Below, piece by piece: positions 14,398 to 22,816 of a stretch of 29,010 nt of DNA. The DNA comes from Armatimonadota bacterium. GTDB taxonomy: Bacteria; Sysuimicrobiota; Sysuimicrobiia; Sysuimicrobiales; VGFF01. The DNA lies in assembly GCA_016868955.1 (NCBI GenBank), contig VGFF01000009.1, positions 1 through 29,010 of the forward strand, read 5' to 3'. The stretch's first letter is position 1. Every line of letters begins with the position of its first letter. The notes beneath the pieces are model-generated. The model had not been told where the DNA came from and did not search any database. It saw only the letters and a list, made by a program, of their open reading frames with translations. A program made the translations under genes and the position numbers.

Positions 14398-15243
14398 TCA
14401 AGCACGGCGCAGGGTGATCAACGCGACCTCCGGCCGGCAATTCAAACGGAAGGGCAAGTAGACGACGCCGACGCCGGACGTCGTGTAGACCAGCGTGTCC
14501 TTGCCTTCCACGCGTTGCAACCCCAGCGGATACTTGCGCCCGTATTTCGGCAGTGCGACGGGGCCGATCCAAGGCAAGCGCACTTGACCGCCGTGCGAGT
14601 GGCCGGACAGCTGCAACGGCACCCCGACCGCCGCGGCTTCATCGGCCAGATCGGGCTCGTGCGCGAGCAGCAACCGGAACGCGTTCGCCGGAGCGCCGGC
14701 CAACGCGCGGCGGATGTCGGGAAACCCACCCCACCAATCGTCGACGCCGCCGACCCACAGCGACGCGCCGCTGACATCGCGCCGCGCGCCTTCATTCACG
14801 AGGACGGTGATGCCCGTGGCGCGCAGCGCCGCCGCCACGACGGCTGCGTCCCCGGCCCAGTAGTCGTGGTTGCCGAGCACGGCGTAGACGCCGTGCGGCG
14901 CGCGCAGTACGCGTAAGGCGGCGACCGCGCTCGGCAGGTACGCCATCGTGTGCGAGATGAAGTCGCCGGTCAGCGCGATGAGCTGCGGTTGCCGCGCCAT
15001 CGCCAGCGCCGCGGCGTGCGCGAGGAACGCCTCGTCGACCCACTGGCCGCGGTGGAGGTCGCTCAAGTGCGCGATCGAGAACCCATCGAGGCCGAGCGGC
15101 AGATCCACGATCGGCACGTCGACGGCGTTGACGTTCAAGGAAAACCGTTCGATCGTTCCGACGGTGACCCCGCCGGCGCCGCCGGCGGCGGCGGCGAGCG
15201 CGGCCCGCAATAGAAAAGAGCGGCGCGTGATCCGTTCGATCAT
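14398..15243 (-). CDS. Tat-exported calcineurin-like metallophosphoesterase (YkuE/YaeI-like)
   Basis: The 281-residue product starts with a twin-arginine signal (RITRRSFLLRAALAAAAGG), so it should be exported folded through Tat. The metal-binding motifs are in order: SDLHRG (DXH), TGDFISH (GD), GNHDYW (GNHD), LLLAHEPD and SGHSHGGQ (GHXH). This subgroup includes YkuE and YaeI/LpxG-like phosphoesterases. A lipid or cell-wall phosphodiester substrate is possible, but the sequence does not show which. It lies between the DUF3054 gene and ftsY in the same direction and is probably part of the smc-ftsY transcription unit. Confidence 0.9.
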   Translation of the reverse strand: MIERITRRSFLLRAALAAAAGGAGGVTVGTIERFSLNVNAVDVPIVDLPLGLDGFSIAHLSDLHRGQWVDEAFLAHAAALAMARQPQLIALTGDFISHTMAYLPSAVAALRVLRAPHGVYAVLGNHDYWAGDAAVVAAALRATGITVLVNEGARRDVSGASLWVGGVDDWWGGFPDIRRALAGAPANAFRLLLAHEPDLADEAAAVGVPLQLSGHSHGGQVRLPWIGPVALPKYGRKYPLGLQRVEGKDTLVYTTSGVGVVYLPFRLNCRPEVALITLRRA

Positions 15244-15326
15244 GTCGCCATCAGGATACCCGTCCTCGATCGTCGGGTGACCAGATGGCAGGCCGTCTCG
15301 AGCGTCGGAGGGTCGCGGTCTTCGCG

Positions 15327-15686
15327 TTACGTCGGCCGCGCGCGAACGCGCCTTGCGAAGAAACGGCCGATCGCGAGGAACCCCAGCGTCATGACGAGGG
15401 CCACGACCAGGAACTGCCAGAACGTCGCGCTAAACGGCTGACCTCGGAGCGACTGCCGCACGACGACCGCGATCGGCACGGCGATCGCCCAGTTGGCGAG
15501 CAGCCGGCGCACGCCGCCGTCCCGGTACGTTCCAACCACGGCCGCGACCACGAACCAAGCGAGGAGAAACGGCGCCAGCGTCCCGAGCAGGTCGGCGCCG
15601 ACGAGGGATGCCGCATGATGCGCGCGGCCGACGAGGGAGAACGCGACCAACGAGAGCGCGTCCGCCCAGCGGTACCATGTGTACAT
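15327..15686 (-). CDS. DUF3054-family membrane protein
   Basis: The 119-residue product has four hydrophobic stretches. The pattern DALSLVAFSLVGRAHH, then LGTLAPFLLAWF, then AVVVRQSLRGQP resembles DUF3054, a family of small membrane proteins of unknown function common in Actinobacteria. The ATG at 15686 has GGGAGG 5 bp upstream, and TAA ends it at 15327. It lies 36 bp after the CPBP protease gene. No function can be assigned. Confidence 0.8.
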   Translation of the reverse strand: MYTWYRWADALSLVAFSLVGRAHHAASLVGADLLGTLAPFLLAWFVVAAVVGTYRDGGVRRLLANWAIAVPIAVVVRQSLRGQPFSATFWQFLVVALVMTLGFLAIGRFFARRVRARPT

Positions 15687-15722
15687 CGGTCCTCCCGGAC
15701 AATCGCGGCGACGGCCGCACCG

Positions 15723-17204
15723 TCAGCGCAACAACGTCACCGTCGTCAGCAAGACGGTGCCGTTGTACAACGCGTGCGCGAGGATCGGCGTCCACAAACT
15801 GCCGCTGCTCTCGAACGCCCACGCGAACAGCAGGCCGGCGGCGACAATCTGCGCCGTGCCGAGCCAGCCATAGCCGTGCAAGCCGGCGAATACGAGGCTG
15901 GCGACGACGGCCGCGAACCAAAACGGGAATCGCCGGCGCAGCGTGTTGAACAGCAGGCCGCGGAATACGAACTCCTCGAGCACGGCGGCGATGACGACGA
16001 TTTCCACCGCCGTCAGCACGCACGTCCAGCCGCGCCCGAAGACGATGTCCTCGACGAAGGTCTCGACCCATGAGCTGGTATCCGGAAAATAATCCGCGAT
16101 CCTTTCGAGGCCGCTCAACGCGAACCAGTCGAGGGTCACGACGGCGAGCGCGAGCCCGGCCAGCGCCGCCAGGGACGGCCGATTCACCGACAGCCCCAGC
16201 GCCGCGGCCGTCGTCTGCCCACTCGAACGGAACAGAAACCGCGACGCGAAGAACCAGAACGCGATGCCACCGACGGCGACCGCGCCGACCTCGATGATGC
16301 GCTCGATGGTCGACGTCGGAAACGTCGCGCGCGCGACAACGTCCAAGCCGACGTACGTCGCGGCGAGCGTCACCCCGAGCCAGACCGTGCCGCCACACAG
16401 CAACGCGACGACGCCGCGCCGCCAATCCCAGAGCGGCGGGATCAGCGCCAGGCCGACGATCGGAAACGGCAGCCGCCGCCAGCGTAGGTTCGCGAGCCAC
16501 AACAACACGCCAAGCCCCAGCACCAGCATCAGCGTTCGCACGTACCATACGACGCGCATCCGCTCGATCAACCGCGCACCACGGGTGTCGAGTCGGCCAC
16601 GGGCCGCGGCTGCAGCCGCGGCGTCGCCGGTCGCGCGCGCGAGGCGCAACGACAAGGTATCGGCGAACCATGGCTCGTCCAGCAGCGCGCGCGCGACCCG
16701 CAGGTCGGCAGCGGACACGACGGTGGATCGCGCGTCTCTATCGACGACGGCGCGGCGCGCCACGGGCGACATGTACGCGGCGGTCAACACGCGCCGCGCT
16801 GGCTCCCAAGGATCGCCGCTCGGCGACGCGGATCGCACCAGGGCGGCGAGGTCATCCGTCCGACCGGCCTCGCCGAGCACGATGCCGAGCATGAGGTGCG
16901 CGCGGGGCGTCTTGACATGCGCCGCGAGATCGCGCGTCCAGCCGACGGCTTCCTGGAAGTCGGCCCGGCGTTCCTTCGCCGTCGCGCCGAGCATCTCGCG
17001 CTCCCAAACCGCCAGCCGACCGGCCCCGTCATAGGTCTCCATCACGCGGGAGAAGAGCCGCGCGAGGCTCGCCTCGGGATCGTCGAGCGTGTCCAGGGAA
17101 GCGCGCATGTCACCGCCGATGATCATCGCCGCGAAGAGGACGAGGAACAAGATGGAGGCGCCGTTGAGCGCGAGGTTTACAGGCCCGCGAGTGACAGAAG
17201 CCAA
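15723..17204 (-). CDS. CPBP-family intramembrane metalloprotease with an N-terminal soluble domain
   Basis: The C-terminal third is a CPBP (CAAX protease / bacteriocin-processing, Abi) domain. It has the EEFVFRG motif (Glu about 410-411, Arg about 415 from the chosen start), a second-motif His in GLHGYG (about 443) and HALYNG (about 477), inside several membrane helices. The first part is unusual. One N-terminal membrane segment precedes about 170 mostly helical soluble residues (from MRASLDTLDD to about GARLIERM), and the membrane domain then follows. The soluble part looks repeat-like, but I do not recognise it. The start is uncertain: TTG at 17204 overlaps the upstream gene by 28 bp, and the frame has no ATG or GTG nearby. 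Substrate unknown. Confidence 0.85.
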   Translation of the reverse strand: MASVTRGPVNLALNGASILFLVLFAAMIIGGDMRASLDTLDDPEASLARLFSRVMETYDGAGRLAVWEREMLGATAKERRADFQEAVGWTRDLAAHVKTPRAHLMLGIVLGEAGRTDDLAALVRSASPSGDPWEPARRVLTAAYMSPVARRAVVDRDARSTVVSAADLRVARALLDEPWFADTLSLRLARATGDAAAAAAARGRLDTRGARLIERMRVVWYVRTLMLVLGLGVLLWLANLRWRRLPFPIVGLALIPPLWDWRRGVVALLCGGTVWLGVTLAATYVGLDVVARATFPTSTIERIIEVGAVAVGGIAFWFFASRFLFRSSGQTTAAALGLSVNRPSLAALAGLALAVVTLDWFALSGLERIADYFPDTSSWVETFVEDIVFGRGWTCVLTAVEIVVIAAVLEEFVFRGLLFNTLRRRFPFWFAAVVASLVFAGLHGYGWLGTAQIVAAGLLFAWAFESSGSLWTPILAHALYNGTVLLTTVTLLR

Positions 17205-17578
17205 AGCACGACCGCCCCGAGTGCGCCCTTCATCGATACCGGTCTCTGTACGTATCCGGAGGGCGTCGTGCCTTCCAGCGCCGCGGATCCGCGCGGCGCG
17301 TTCACGAACGACCACTCCCGATCGCCGACGCGCAGCGCCGCCGTCATCGGCGACTGGAGCATCGAACGAGCGGGCGCCCCGGCGATGCCGTTGATCACCC
17401 ACTGCGCCGGGGCAACGAAAGCAAGCCAGAGCAGCAGGCCGATCGTCATGATGAGCGCGAGGGCCGCCGCCATGACGACGTCCCGGAGACGCGCGAGCAT
17501 CACGATCAGGGTCGCGACGCTGCGGCCCGGGGCAAGCTCTGCGGGTAGACTCTCTCTCGGCGCAAAGACGACCGCCAT
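17177..17578 (-). CDS. Hypothetical membrane protein
   Basis: I do not recognise this 133-residue product. It has one clear transmembrane segment at about residues 33-60 (VVMAAALALIMTIGLLLWLAF region) and a hydrophobic C-terminal tail (GALGAVVLWLLSLAGL). Between them is a soluble loop with WSFVNAPRGSAALEG. The ATG at 17578 has no obvious Shine-Dalgarno. It lies 12 bp after the preceding small gene and overlaps the CPBP start by 28 bp, so the three probably form one unit. The low-GC-skewed hydrophobic code and tight spacing favour a real gene. Confidence 0.65.
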   Translation of the reverse strand: MAVVFAPRESLPAELAPGRSVATLIVMLARLRDVVMAAALALIMTIGLLLWLAFVAPAQWVINGIAGAPARSMLQSPMTAALRVGDREWSFVNAPRGSAALEGTTPSGYVQRPVSMKGALGAVVLWLLSLAGL

Positions 17579-17590
17579 CGACAGGAACGG

Positions 17591-17911
17591 TTAGGCGAGC
17601 AAGATCATGCACTCGCGGAAGTAGCGCGCGGGATGCAACGCGACGAGCCCCGTCAGTCGGTTGAGGTCGCTCCACGCCGCGGTCGCGAACGCGAACGCGA
17701 GGCTGATCAGCGCGCCATTCTTCAGATACCAGCGGTGGTACGGCACGTGCAGCCAACCGTGAAAAATGAAGTCGATCGCGCCGTACCAAGCAATCACGAG
17801 CGCGACCCCGACGAGCTCGGAGAGAAAGGAGCGCCGGCTGTACGCCTCGCTAGAGCGAGACGCCGGCCGGCTCGTGTTCACGCTCACGTTCGTTGGCCGC
17901 CTGCGGTGCAC
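17591..17911 (-). CDS. Hypothetical small membrane protein overlapping the end of smc
   Basis: The frame encodes up to 106 residues that I do not recognise. Two hydrophobic segments follow an Arg-rich start (RRSFLSELVGVALVIAWYGA; NGALISLAFAFATAAW), and it ends RYFRECMILLA. From the ATG at 17911 it overlaps the 3' end of smc by 62 bp. GTG codons a few residues on, or one at the start of the first membrane helix, are alternatives. There is no strong ribosome site, so it may be translated by coupling to smc. Confidence 0.6.
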   Translation of the reverse strand: MHRRRPTNVSVNTSRPASRSSEAYSRRSFLSELVGVALVIAWYGAIDFIFHGWLHVPYHRWYLKNGALISLAFAFATAAWSDLNRLTGLVALHPARYFRECMILLA

Positions 17912-20900
17912 GCATCCGCACTGAAACGATCGAAGACGTGCCAGGGTCCTTCATCGTGACCCCGTAGAGGACGTTGGCGGCCTCCATTGTCGCCTTGTTG
18001 TGGGTAATGATGATGATCTGCGTCTTCTGCGAGAGCTCGCGGAACAGCTCGGCGACGCGCCGCGTATTCGCTTCGTCCAACGCCGCCTCGACCTCGTCAA
18101 AGACGCAGAACGGACTGGGGTGAACGCGCAGCAACGCGAATACGAGCGATAGCGCGGTCATCGCGCGTTCGCCGCCCGACAGAGAAGCGAGCGTCCGCAG
18201 CTTCTTGCCCGGCGGCTCTGCGAGGATCTCGACGCCTTCGACGCCGTCATCGTCGACGACGAGCTGCAACGTGCCTTGCCCGCCTCCGAACAAGCGCTTG
18301 AAGCAGTCGGCGAACTCCCGCTGCACCTCGGCGAACGTTTCCTCGAACCGCACCTGAAGGATGCGCTCCAAGCGCTGGATGAGATCGACGAGCCGCTCCG
18401 ACGCGGACGAGAGATCCTCGGCCTGGGCGTGCAGCGTCGCATGGCGGCGCTCGGCCTCCGCGTGCTCGTTGATCGCGCGCAGGTTCACCGGGCCCAAGGC
18501 GTCGACTTCGGCGCGCAGCGCCGCGACCTCGGCAGCCACGGCCTCCCGATCCAGCGCCTGCGGCACTTGCGCGTCCGCGTCTTCATAGGAGAGACCGTGC
18601 TCTTCCTCGATGCGGCGCCGGGCCGCCGCCAATTCAGCCTCGATTTGCGCGCCGCGCAGCTCCAGCCGGTGCACCGCTTCTTCCGCCTCGCGCACCGCGG
18701 TCCACGCCTGCTCGGCTTCCACTTCTCGCTCGCCGAGCGACGCCTCGATGCGCTGACGGTCCTCCTCGAGCCGAGCAATCTCCTGACGAGACGCCCCCTC
18801 GGCGGACGACCACCGCGCCACTTCGGCGGCCGTCGCCTCCCGATCGACGCGCAGCCGCTCGATCTCCTCGGTGAGGCCACCACGCTCGGCGTCGAGGTCG
18901 GCGAGCCGCGCGTCGACGAGGATCGACTCCGCTTCGCGCTCGACCGCCCGCGTTCGCAGTCCGGTAAGCGCCGCTTCCGCCTCGGCCTGGCGTACGCGCA
19001 AGCCGACGAGCTCCGCGTCGAGCGCCAGCCTCGCCGTATGCGCGTCCGCGAGTCGCTGTCGCACCGCGGCCGCGTCGGCCTCGACGCGGCCGACTTCCGC
19101 TTCCAGCTGCGCCAGCGATTCCGCCAGCCGATCCTCGAGCGATCCGGCCTCGGCGCTCTCACGCTGCAGCGATTCGAGGTCATCGGCGAGCGCCGCTTCC
19201 AGCTGCGGGCGCCGCTGCAAGTCTTCGCTGACGAGCGCGAGCTCGCGCTGCAGCGCCGCCGCGCGCGTTTCGTATGCGCGCAGGCTCTCCGTCAGGTGAT
19301 CGGCTTCGACGCGCCCGCGCGTCAACGCGTCGGCGAGCGCCTGCTCCCGCCGGTGGTGCTCGCTCTGGCGCGCGTCGAGATCCGCGGTCGCGCGATGAAG
19401 CGACTCGATCTCTTGGTAGCGGCCGAGCGGCGCGTTATCGGAGCGCCGGCCGCCGATCAACGTCCCGTCGGGAAGCAGCATCTCGCCGGAGAGCGTTACG
19501 AACCGCGCACCCGGCGCCGCCGCGCGCAGCGACAGCGCGTCGTCGAGCGTGCGGACGACGATCGCGTCGGACAGGTTCGTGGCGACGTAGGCGGCGACGA
19601 CTTCGTGCGCGCGCACGAAGTCCGCGGCAACGCCGCGGACGCCCTCCCCTTCCGCCGCCGCGCCGCGACGATCCGATTCAACGGATGCCGCGGACGCGAC
19701 GAGGTCGAGCGGAAGGAACGTGCCCGCCGCCGTTCCTTCCTCGCGCAGGAACTGGAGCATCGCGCGCGCGTCGCCGCTCGTATCGGTGACGAGTGCGAAG
19801 AGGCGCCACCCGAGAGCGGACTCGATCGCGGCTCGGTGTTCACGATCGACGTCGATCAGCTCTACGAGCGCGCCGTGGAGGCCGGAGAACCGGTCCGGCG
19901 ACGACCGTCGCGCAAGCAGGATTTCACGGGCGCCCTGCTCGTAGCCCAGCAATTGCGCCTGCGCTTCTTCGAGATATTGCAGCCGCGCCGCGGCCATCTG
20001 GCGGTCCATAGCCAGCCGCCGCTCGTGCGCGCGGACCTCATCCAGCTCTGCTGCCAGCTCCTGGCCGCGCGACCGCAACTGCTCGACGCGTGTCCGTATT
20101 CCGGAAACCTCGCCGGCCGCGGCGGCCAGCTCCTGTTCCAGCGTCAGGCTGCGCGCCTCCGCCGCGACGCGCTCGGCGCGCAATCGCGCGATCTGCGCCT
20201 CGGTGGCGGCGCGCCGCTGCTCGAGCGCGGATCGGCGGCCGCTGTGCGCCGTGCGTTCGTTCTGCGTTTGCGCCCGGGCGTGTTGCAGCTCCAGGTAGTC
20301 GCCCCGCAAGCCCTCGAGCGCGGACTCGGTCTCCAATTGCGCGCGCGCCGCTTCCTCGGCGCGCGCCTGCGTCGCGATGGCGGCAGCGCCGAGGGCGGCG
20401 GCTTCCGACGCCGTCTGCGTGACCTCCGCGCGCAGCGTCTCGAGGGCCGCCGCGAGCTTCCCTCGCTCGTCGTCGCTTTGTGCCCGCTCCGCCGCCGCGC
20501 GCACGAGCCGCTCATCGAGGCCGCGCAGGCGCTCGCCGATCTGTCCAGCCTTCGACTCCGCGGCGCCGAGCTGCTCGACGGCCGCGACGAGCTCGCGTTG
20601 CGCGGCTTCCAGCGCGCGCGACGTCTCCTGCGCGCGGCGCCGCGCGTCGGACAGCTCATGCCCCAAAGTGCGGGCGCACGTTTCGACCTCGACGCGCTTC
20701 TGCCGCGCCGTTTCGATTTGCGTCAGAACGCGGCGGCGCTGCGTCGACATGCGCCGCGCCTCTTCGATCTTCATCGCCAGCTCGGCGTGGCGCAGCGCCG
20801 TCGACAGCTCGCGATAGCGGACTGCGACCTCGGCCTGATGCGCGAGCGCGTCCCGGCGAGCCTCGATCTCGCCGATCAGATCGCGGATGCGCACGAGATT

Positions 20901-21458
20901 CTGCTGCGTGTGCAGCAGCCGCCGCTCGGCTTCGTGACGCCGGCGCTTATAGCGGGCGAGACCCGCCGCTTCCTCCAGGAGGACGCGACGCTCCGCGGGA
21001 GTCGCGTCGAGGGCGGCTTCGACCTCGCCTTGGCTGATCATCGCGTAGGAGCGGCCACCGAGCCCGGTTCCGAGGAACATCATCTGGATGTCGCGCAGGC
21101 GGCACGGGGTCTTGTTGAGGAAGTACTCGCCTTCGGCGGCGCGCGTCATGCGCCGTGAAACCGTGACTTCGGAGTAGTCGACCGGCAATACGCCGGACTC
21201 GTTGTCGATCGTCAGGTCGATCTGGGCGAGGCCGTGGGCGCGGCGGTTCGCGCTGCCGGCGAAGATCACGTCTTCCATGCGGTTCGTGCGCAGCGCGCGC
21301 CAGGACGTCTCGCCGAGGACCCATCGCACGGCGTCGAACAGGTTGCTCTTTCCCGAACCGTTGGGGCCGACGATGGCGGTGATGCCCGGGCCGAACTCCA
21401 GCGTGGTTCGGTCGGCGAACGTTTTGAATCCCTGCAGTTCGAGTCGTTTGAGCAGCAT
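17850..21458 (-). CDS. smc: Chromosome segregation protein SMC
   Basis: SMC is the ATPase core of bacterial condensin (with ScpA/ScpB). The 1202-residue product has full family length and order. Walker A GPNGSGKS is at residues 31-38, followed by two long coiled coils rich in Glu/Ala/Arg flanking a hinge at about 510-650. The ABC signature LSGGERAM is at about 1093, and the Walker B/D-loop FDEVEAALDEANT at about 1121 (Phe replaces the more usual Leu before DE). The ATG at 21458 begins MLLKRLELQGFKTFA, as in homologues; no clear Shine-Dalgarno is visible. ftsY lies downstream in the same direction, as in B. subtilis, but four genes are inserted between them. Confidence 0.98.
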   Translation of the reverse strand: MLLKRLELQGFKTFADRTTLEFGPGITAIVGPNGSGKSNLFDAVRWVLGETSWRALRTNRMEDVIFAGSANRRAHGLAQIDLTIDNESGVLPVDYSEVTVSRRMTRAAEGEYFLNKTPCRLRDIQMMFLGTGLGGRSYAMISQGEVEAALDATPAERRVLLEEAAGLARYKRRRHEAERRLLHTQQNLVRIRDLIGEIEARRDALAHQAEVAVRYRELSTALRHAELAMKIEEARRMSTQRRRVLTQIETARQKRVEVETCARTLGHELSDARRRAQETSRALEAAQRELVAAVEQLGAAESKAGQIGERLRGLDERLVRAAAERAQSDDERGKLAAALETLRAEVTQTASEAAALGAAAIATQARAEEAARAQLETESALEGLRGDYLELQHARAQTQNERTAHSGRRSALEQRRAATEAQIARLRAERVAAEARSLTLEQELAAAAGEVSGIRTRVEQLRSRGQELAAELDEVRAHERRLAMDRQMAAARLQYLEEAQAQLLGYEQGAREILLARRSSPDRFSGLHGALVELIDVDREHRAAIESALGWRLFALVTDTSGDARAMLQFLREEGTAAGTFLPLDLVASAASVESDRRGAAAEGEGVRGVAADFVRAHEVVAAYVATNLSDAIVVRTLDDALSLRAAAPGARFVTLSGEMLLPDGTLIGGRRSDNAPLGRYQEIESLHRATADLDARQSEHHRREQALADALTRGRVEADHLTESLRAYETRAAALQRELALVSEDLQRRPQLEAALADDLESLQRESAEAGSLEDRLAESLAQLEAEVGRVEADAAAVRQRLADAHTARLALDAELVGLRVRQAEAEAALTGLRTRAVEREAESILVDARLADLDAERGGLTEEIERLRVDREATAAEVARWSSAEGASRQEIARLEEDRQRIEASLGEREVEAEQAWTAVREAEEAVHRLELRGAQIEAELAAARRRIEEEHGLSYEDADAQVPQALDREAVAAEVAALRAEVDALGPVNLRAINEHAEAERRHATLHAQAEDLSSASERLVDLIQRLERILQVRFEETFAEVQREFADCFKRLFGGGQGTLQLVVDDDGVEGVEILAEPPGKKLRTLASLSGGERAMTALSLVFALLRVHPSPFCVFDEVEAALDEANTRRVAELFRELSQKTQIIIITHNKATMEAANVLYGVTMKDPGTSSIVSVRMRAPQAANEREREHEPAGVSL

Positions 21459-21511
21459 CGGGTCGGTGGTTCTACGAAACTGGGCCGAAATCCCGTCTCA
21501 GAGATTCTAGC

Positions 21512-21543
21512 GGTTGGGGTCGGCGAGGGGAAGAACCCCAACC
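21512..21543. repeat. Perfect 9-bp inverted repeat between glycosyltransferase gene and smc
   Basis: GGTTGGGGT and ACCCCAACC are separated by 14 nt, lying between the glycosyltransferase stop and the smc start. There is no T-run on either side, so it is not a classic intrinsic terminator. A TAGAAT sequence (21509-21504, minus strand) directly downstream could be the -10 of an smc promoter, which would place the repeat over the -35 region. It could be a terminator-like hairpin or an operator. Confidence 0.6.
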
Positions 21544-21551
21544 TGTAGTAC

Positions 21552-22706
21552 TCATCGACGCGCGGATCGCTCCTTCCCGACCGCTCGGTACAGCGCCAGA
21601 AGTCGATCCGCGATGGCACCGCGGCCGAACGCGGACGCGGCGACGACGGCTTCCGACGCCATGCGCGCCCGCGCGTGCGCGTCTCGCATCAATTCGTCCG
21701 CGACGGCGCCGAGCGCCGCCGGCGTGACGAGCCTGCCGGTTTGTCCGTCGCGGACGGCTTCATCAACCCCGGGAGCTTCGACCGCGACGACTGGCAGCCC
21801 GCACGCCATCGCTTCCGAGACGACCATGCCCTGCGTCTCCGTCCGCGACGCGAACAGGAAAAGGTCGGCGGCCTTCATCCAACGCAGGACGTCCTCGTGC
21901 GGCTGATCCCCGAGAAATCGCGTCCGCGACGCGATCCCGAGCGCCGCCGCGAGATCGGACAGGGGCCGCGCCAACGGCCCGCCGCCGAGGACGATCAGCC
22001 AGGTCCGGCGATCCATCTCCGCGACGGCGCGCAAGACGTCCTCCGCACTCTTCTCCGGCGTCAGGCGGCTCGCGGTGAGGACCAGGGGAACACCGGGCGG
22101 AATGCCCGCGTCGGCGCGCGCGTGCGGCGCCAGGCGCGCGATCGTTTCCAGGTCGACAGATCCCGTGGGGATCACCTCGATGGGCGCGGATACACCGTCG
22201 GCGACGAGCAGGCGATGCACCGACGCGGATGGCGCGATGACCCGATCGACGCGCGCGCAGAATGTCCGAACTCGCCGGTTGACCAGCCAACGTGCCACCT
22301 TGGCGGGAATCCAAGGCAAGTAGTGGACGTATTCCGAGTAGCGGGTGTGGTGACTGAAGAAAAGCTTCGCGCCGGTACGGCGCGAAGCCGCCTCCGCCAG
22401 CAGACCCGACAGGAAAGGCGAGTGCGCGTGCAGGATGTCGAGGCGCTGACGCACGGCGAACTCGACGAATGGACGCGGATCCGGCCGAAAGATCGGAAAG
22501 TCGGGGTAGGCTGGCACCGTCAGCGACGGCAGCCGATGAACGTGCGGCTCGTCGTCTTCGTATCCGACGACGCGCGGCGCGACAACGTGCACGTCATGCC
22601 CTCGCAGGCGCAATTGCGCCGCGAGCAACGCGATCGAGATCACGACGCCGCTGATGCGAGGATGGTAGGAGTCCGTGATGAAACCGATCCGCAAAGAGCG
22701 CCTCAC
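21552..22706 (-). CDS. GT4-family glycosyltransferase, glucosyl-diacylglycerol synthase-like
   Basis: This GT-B glycosyltransferase begins LRIGFITDSYHPRISGVV (Gly-rich acceptor side). It has ILHAHSPFLSG, the FFSHHTRYSEYVHYLP block, the donor-site start ASRLTPEKSAEDVLRA and the retaining-GT4 EX7E-type region (SRTETQGMVVSEAMACGLPVV). The HTRYSEYVHYLP block resembles diacylglycerol 3-glucosyltransferases (alMGS type), so a membrane glycolipid product is plausible (inference). The frame is open to 22829, but the GTG at 22706 (384 residues) sits next to the family start. A 12-codon leader ORF ends over this GTG. It is divergent from lhr and upstream of smc. Confidence 0.88.
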   Translation of the reverse strand: MRRSLRIGFITDSYHPRISGVVISIALLAAQLRLRGHDVHVVAPRVVGYEDDEPHVHRLPSLTVPAYPDFPIFRPDPRPFVEFAVRQRLDILHAHSPFLSGLLAEAASRRTGAKLFFSHHTRYSEYVHYLPWIPAKVARWLVNRRVRTFCARVDRVIAPSASVHRLLVADGVSAPIEVIPTGSVDLETIARLAPHARADAGIPPGVPLVLTASRLTPEKSAEDVLRAVAEMDRRTWLIVLGGGPLARPLSDLAAALGIASRTRFLGDQPHEDVLRWMKAADLFLFASRTETQGMVVSEAMACGLPVVAVEAPGVDEAVRDGQTGRLVTPAALGAVADELMRDAHARARMASEAVVAASAFGRGAIADRLLALYRAVGKERSARR

Positions 22707-22741
22707 CAAGCGTTCCGGGGCAGGGAACGGCGACCGATCAT
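22703..22741 (-). CDS. 12-codon leader ORF overlapping the glycosyltransferase start
   Basis: An ATG at 22741 with a near-perfect GGGGAGG 5 bp upstream encodes MIGRRSLPRNAW. Its TGA (22705-22703) overlaps the GTG start of the glycosyltransferase as GTGA. The glycosyltransferase GTG itself has no good Shine-Dalgarno. A translated leader that hands ribosomes to the GTG would explain this. The alternative is that the true N-terminus differs because of a small frameshift. Confidence 0.45.
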   Translation of the reverse strand: MIGRRSLPRNAW

Positions 22742-22816
22742 ACGTCCTCCCCTTGTTCGGCGGGAACGCCCGCGCGGCCCGACGAACGCTCGGGATGAGC
22801 GGGGAGGTGTCCCCTG

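Noticed and set aside
18276..21158. 960-codon plus-strand open frame opposite smc
   Set aside because: It mirrors the coiled-coil codons of smc, has no recognisable domain, and smc is complete and in frame on the other strand.
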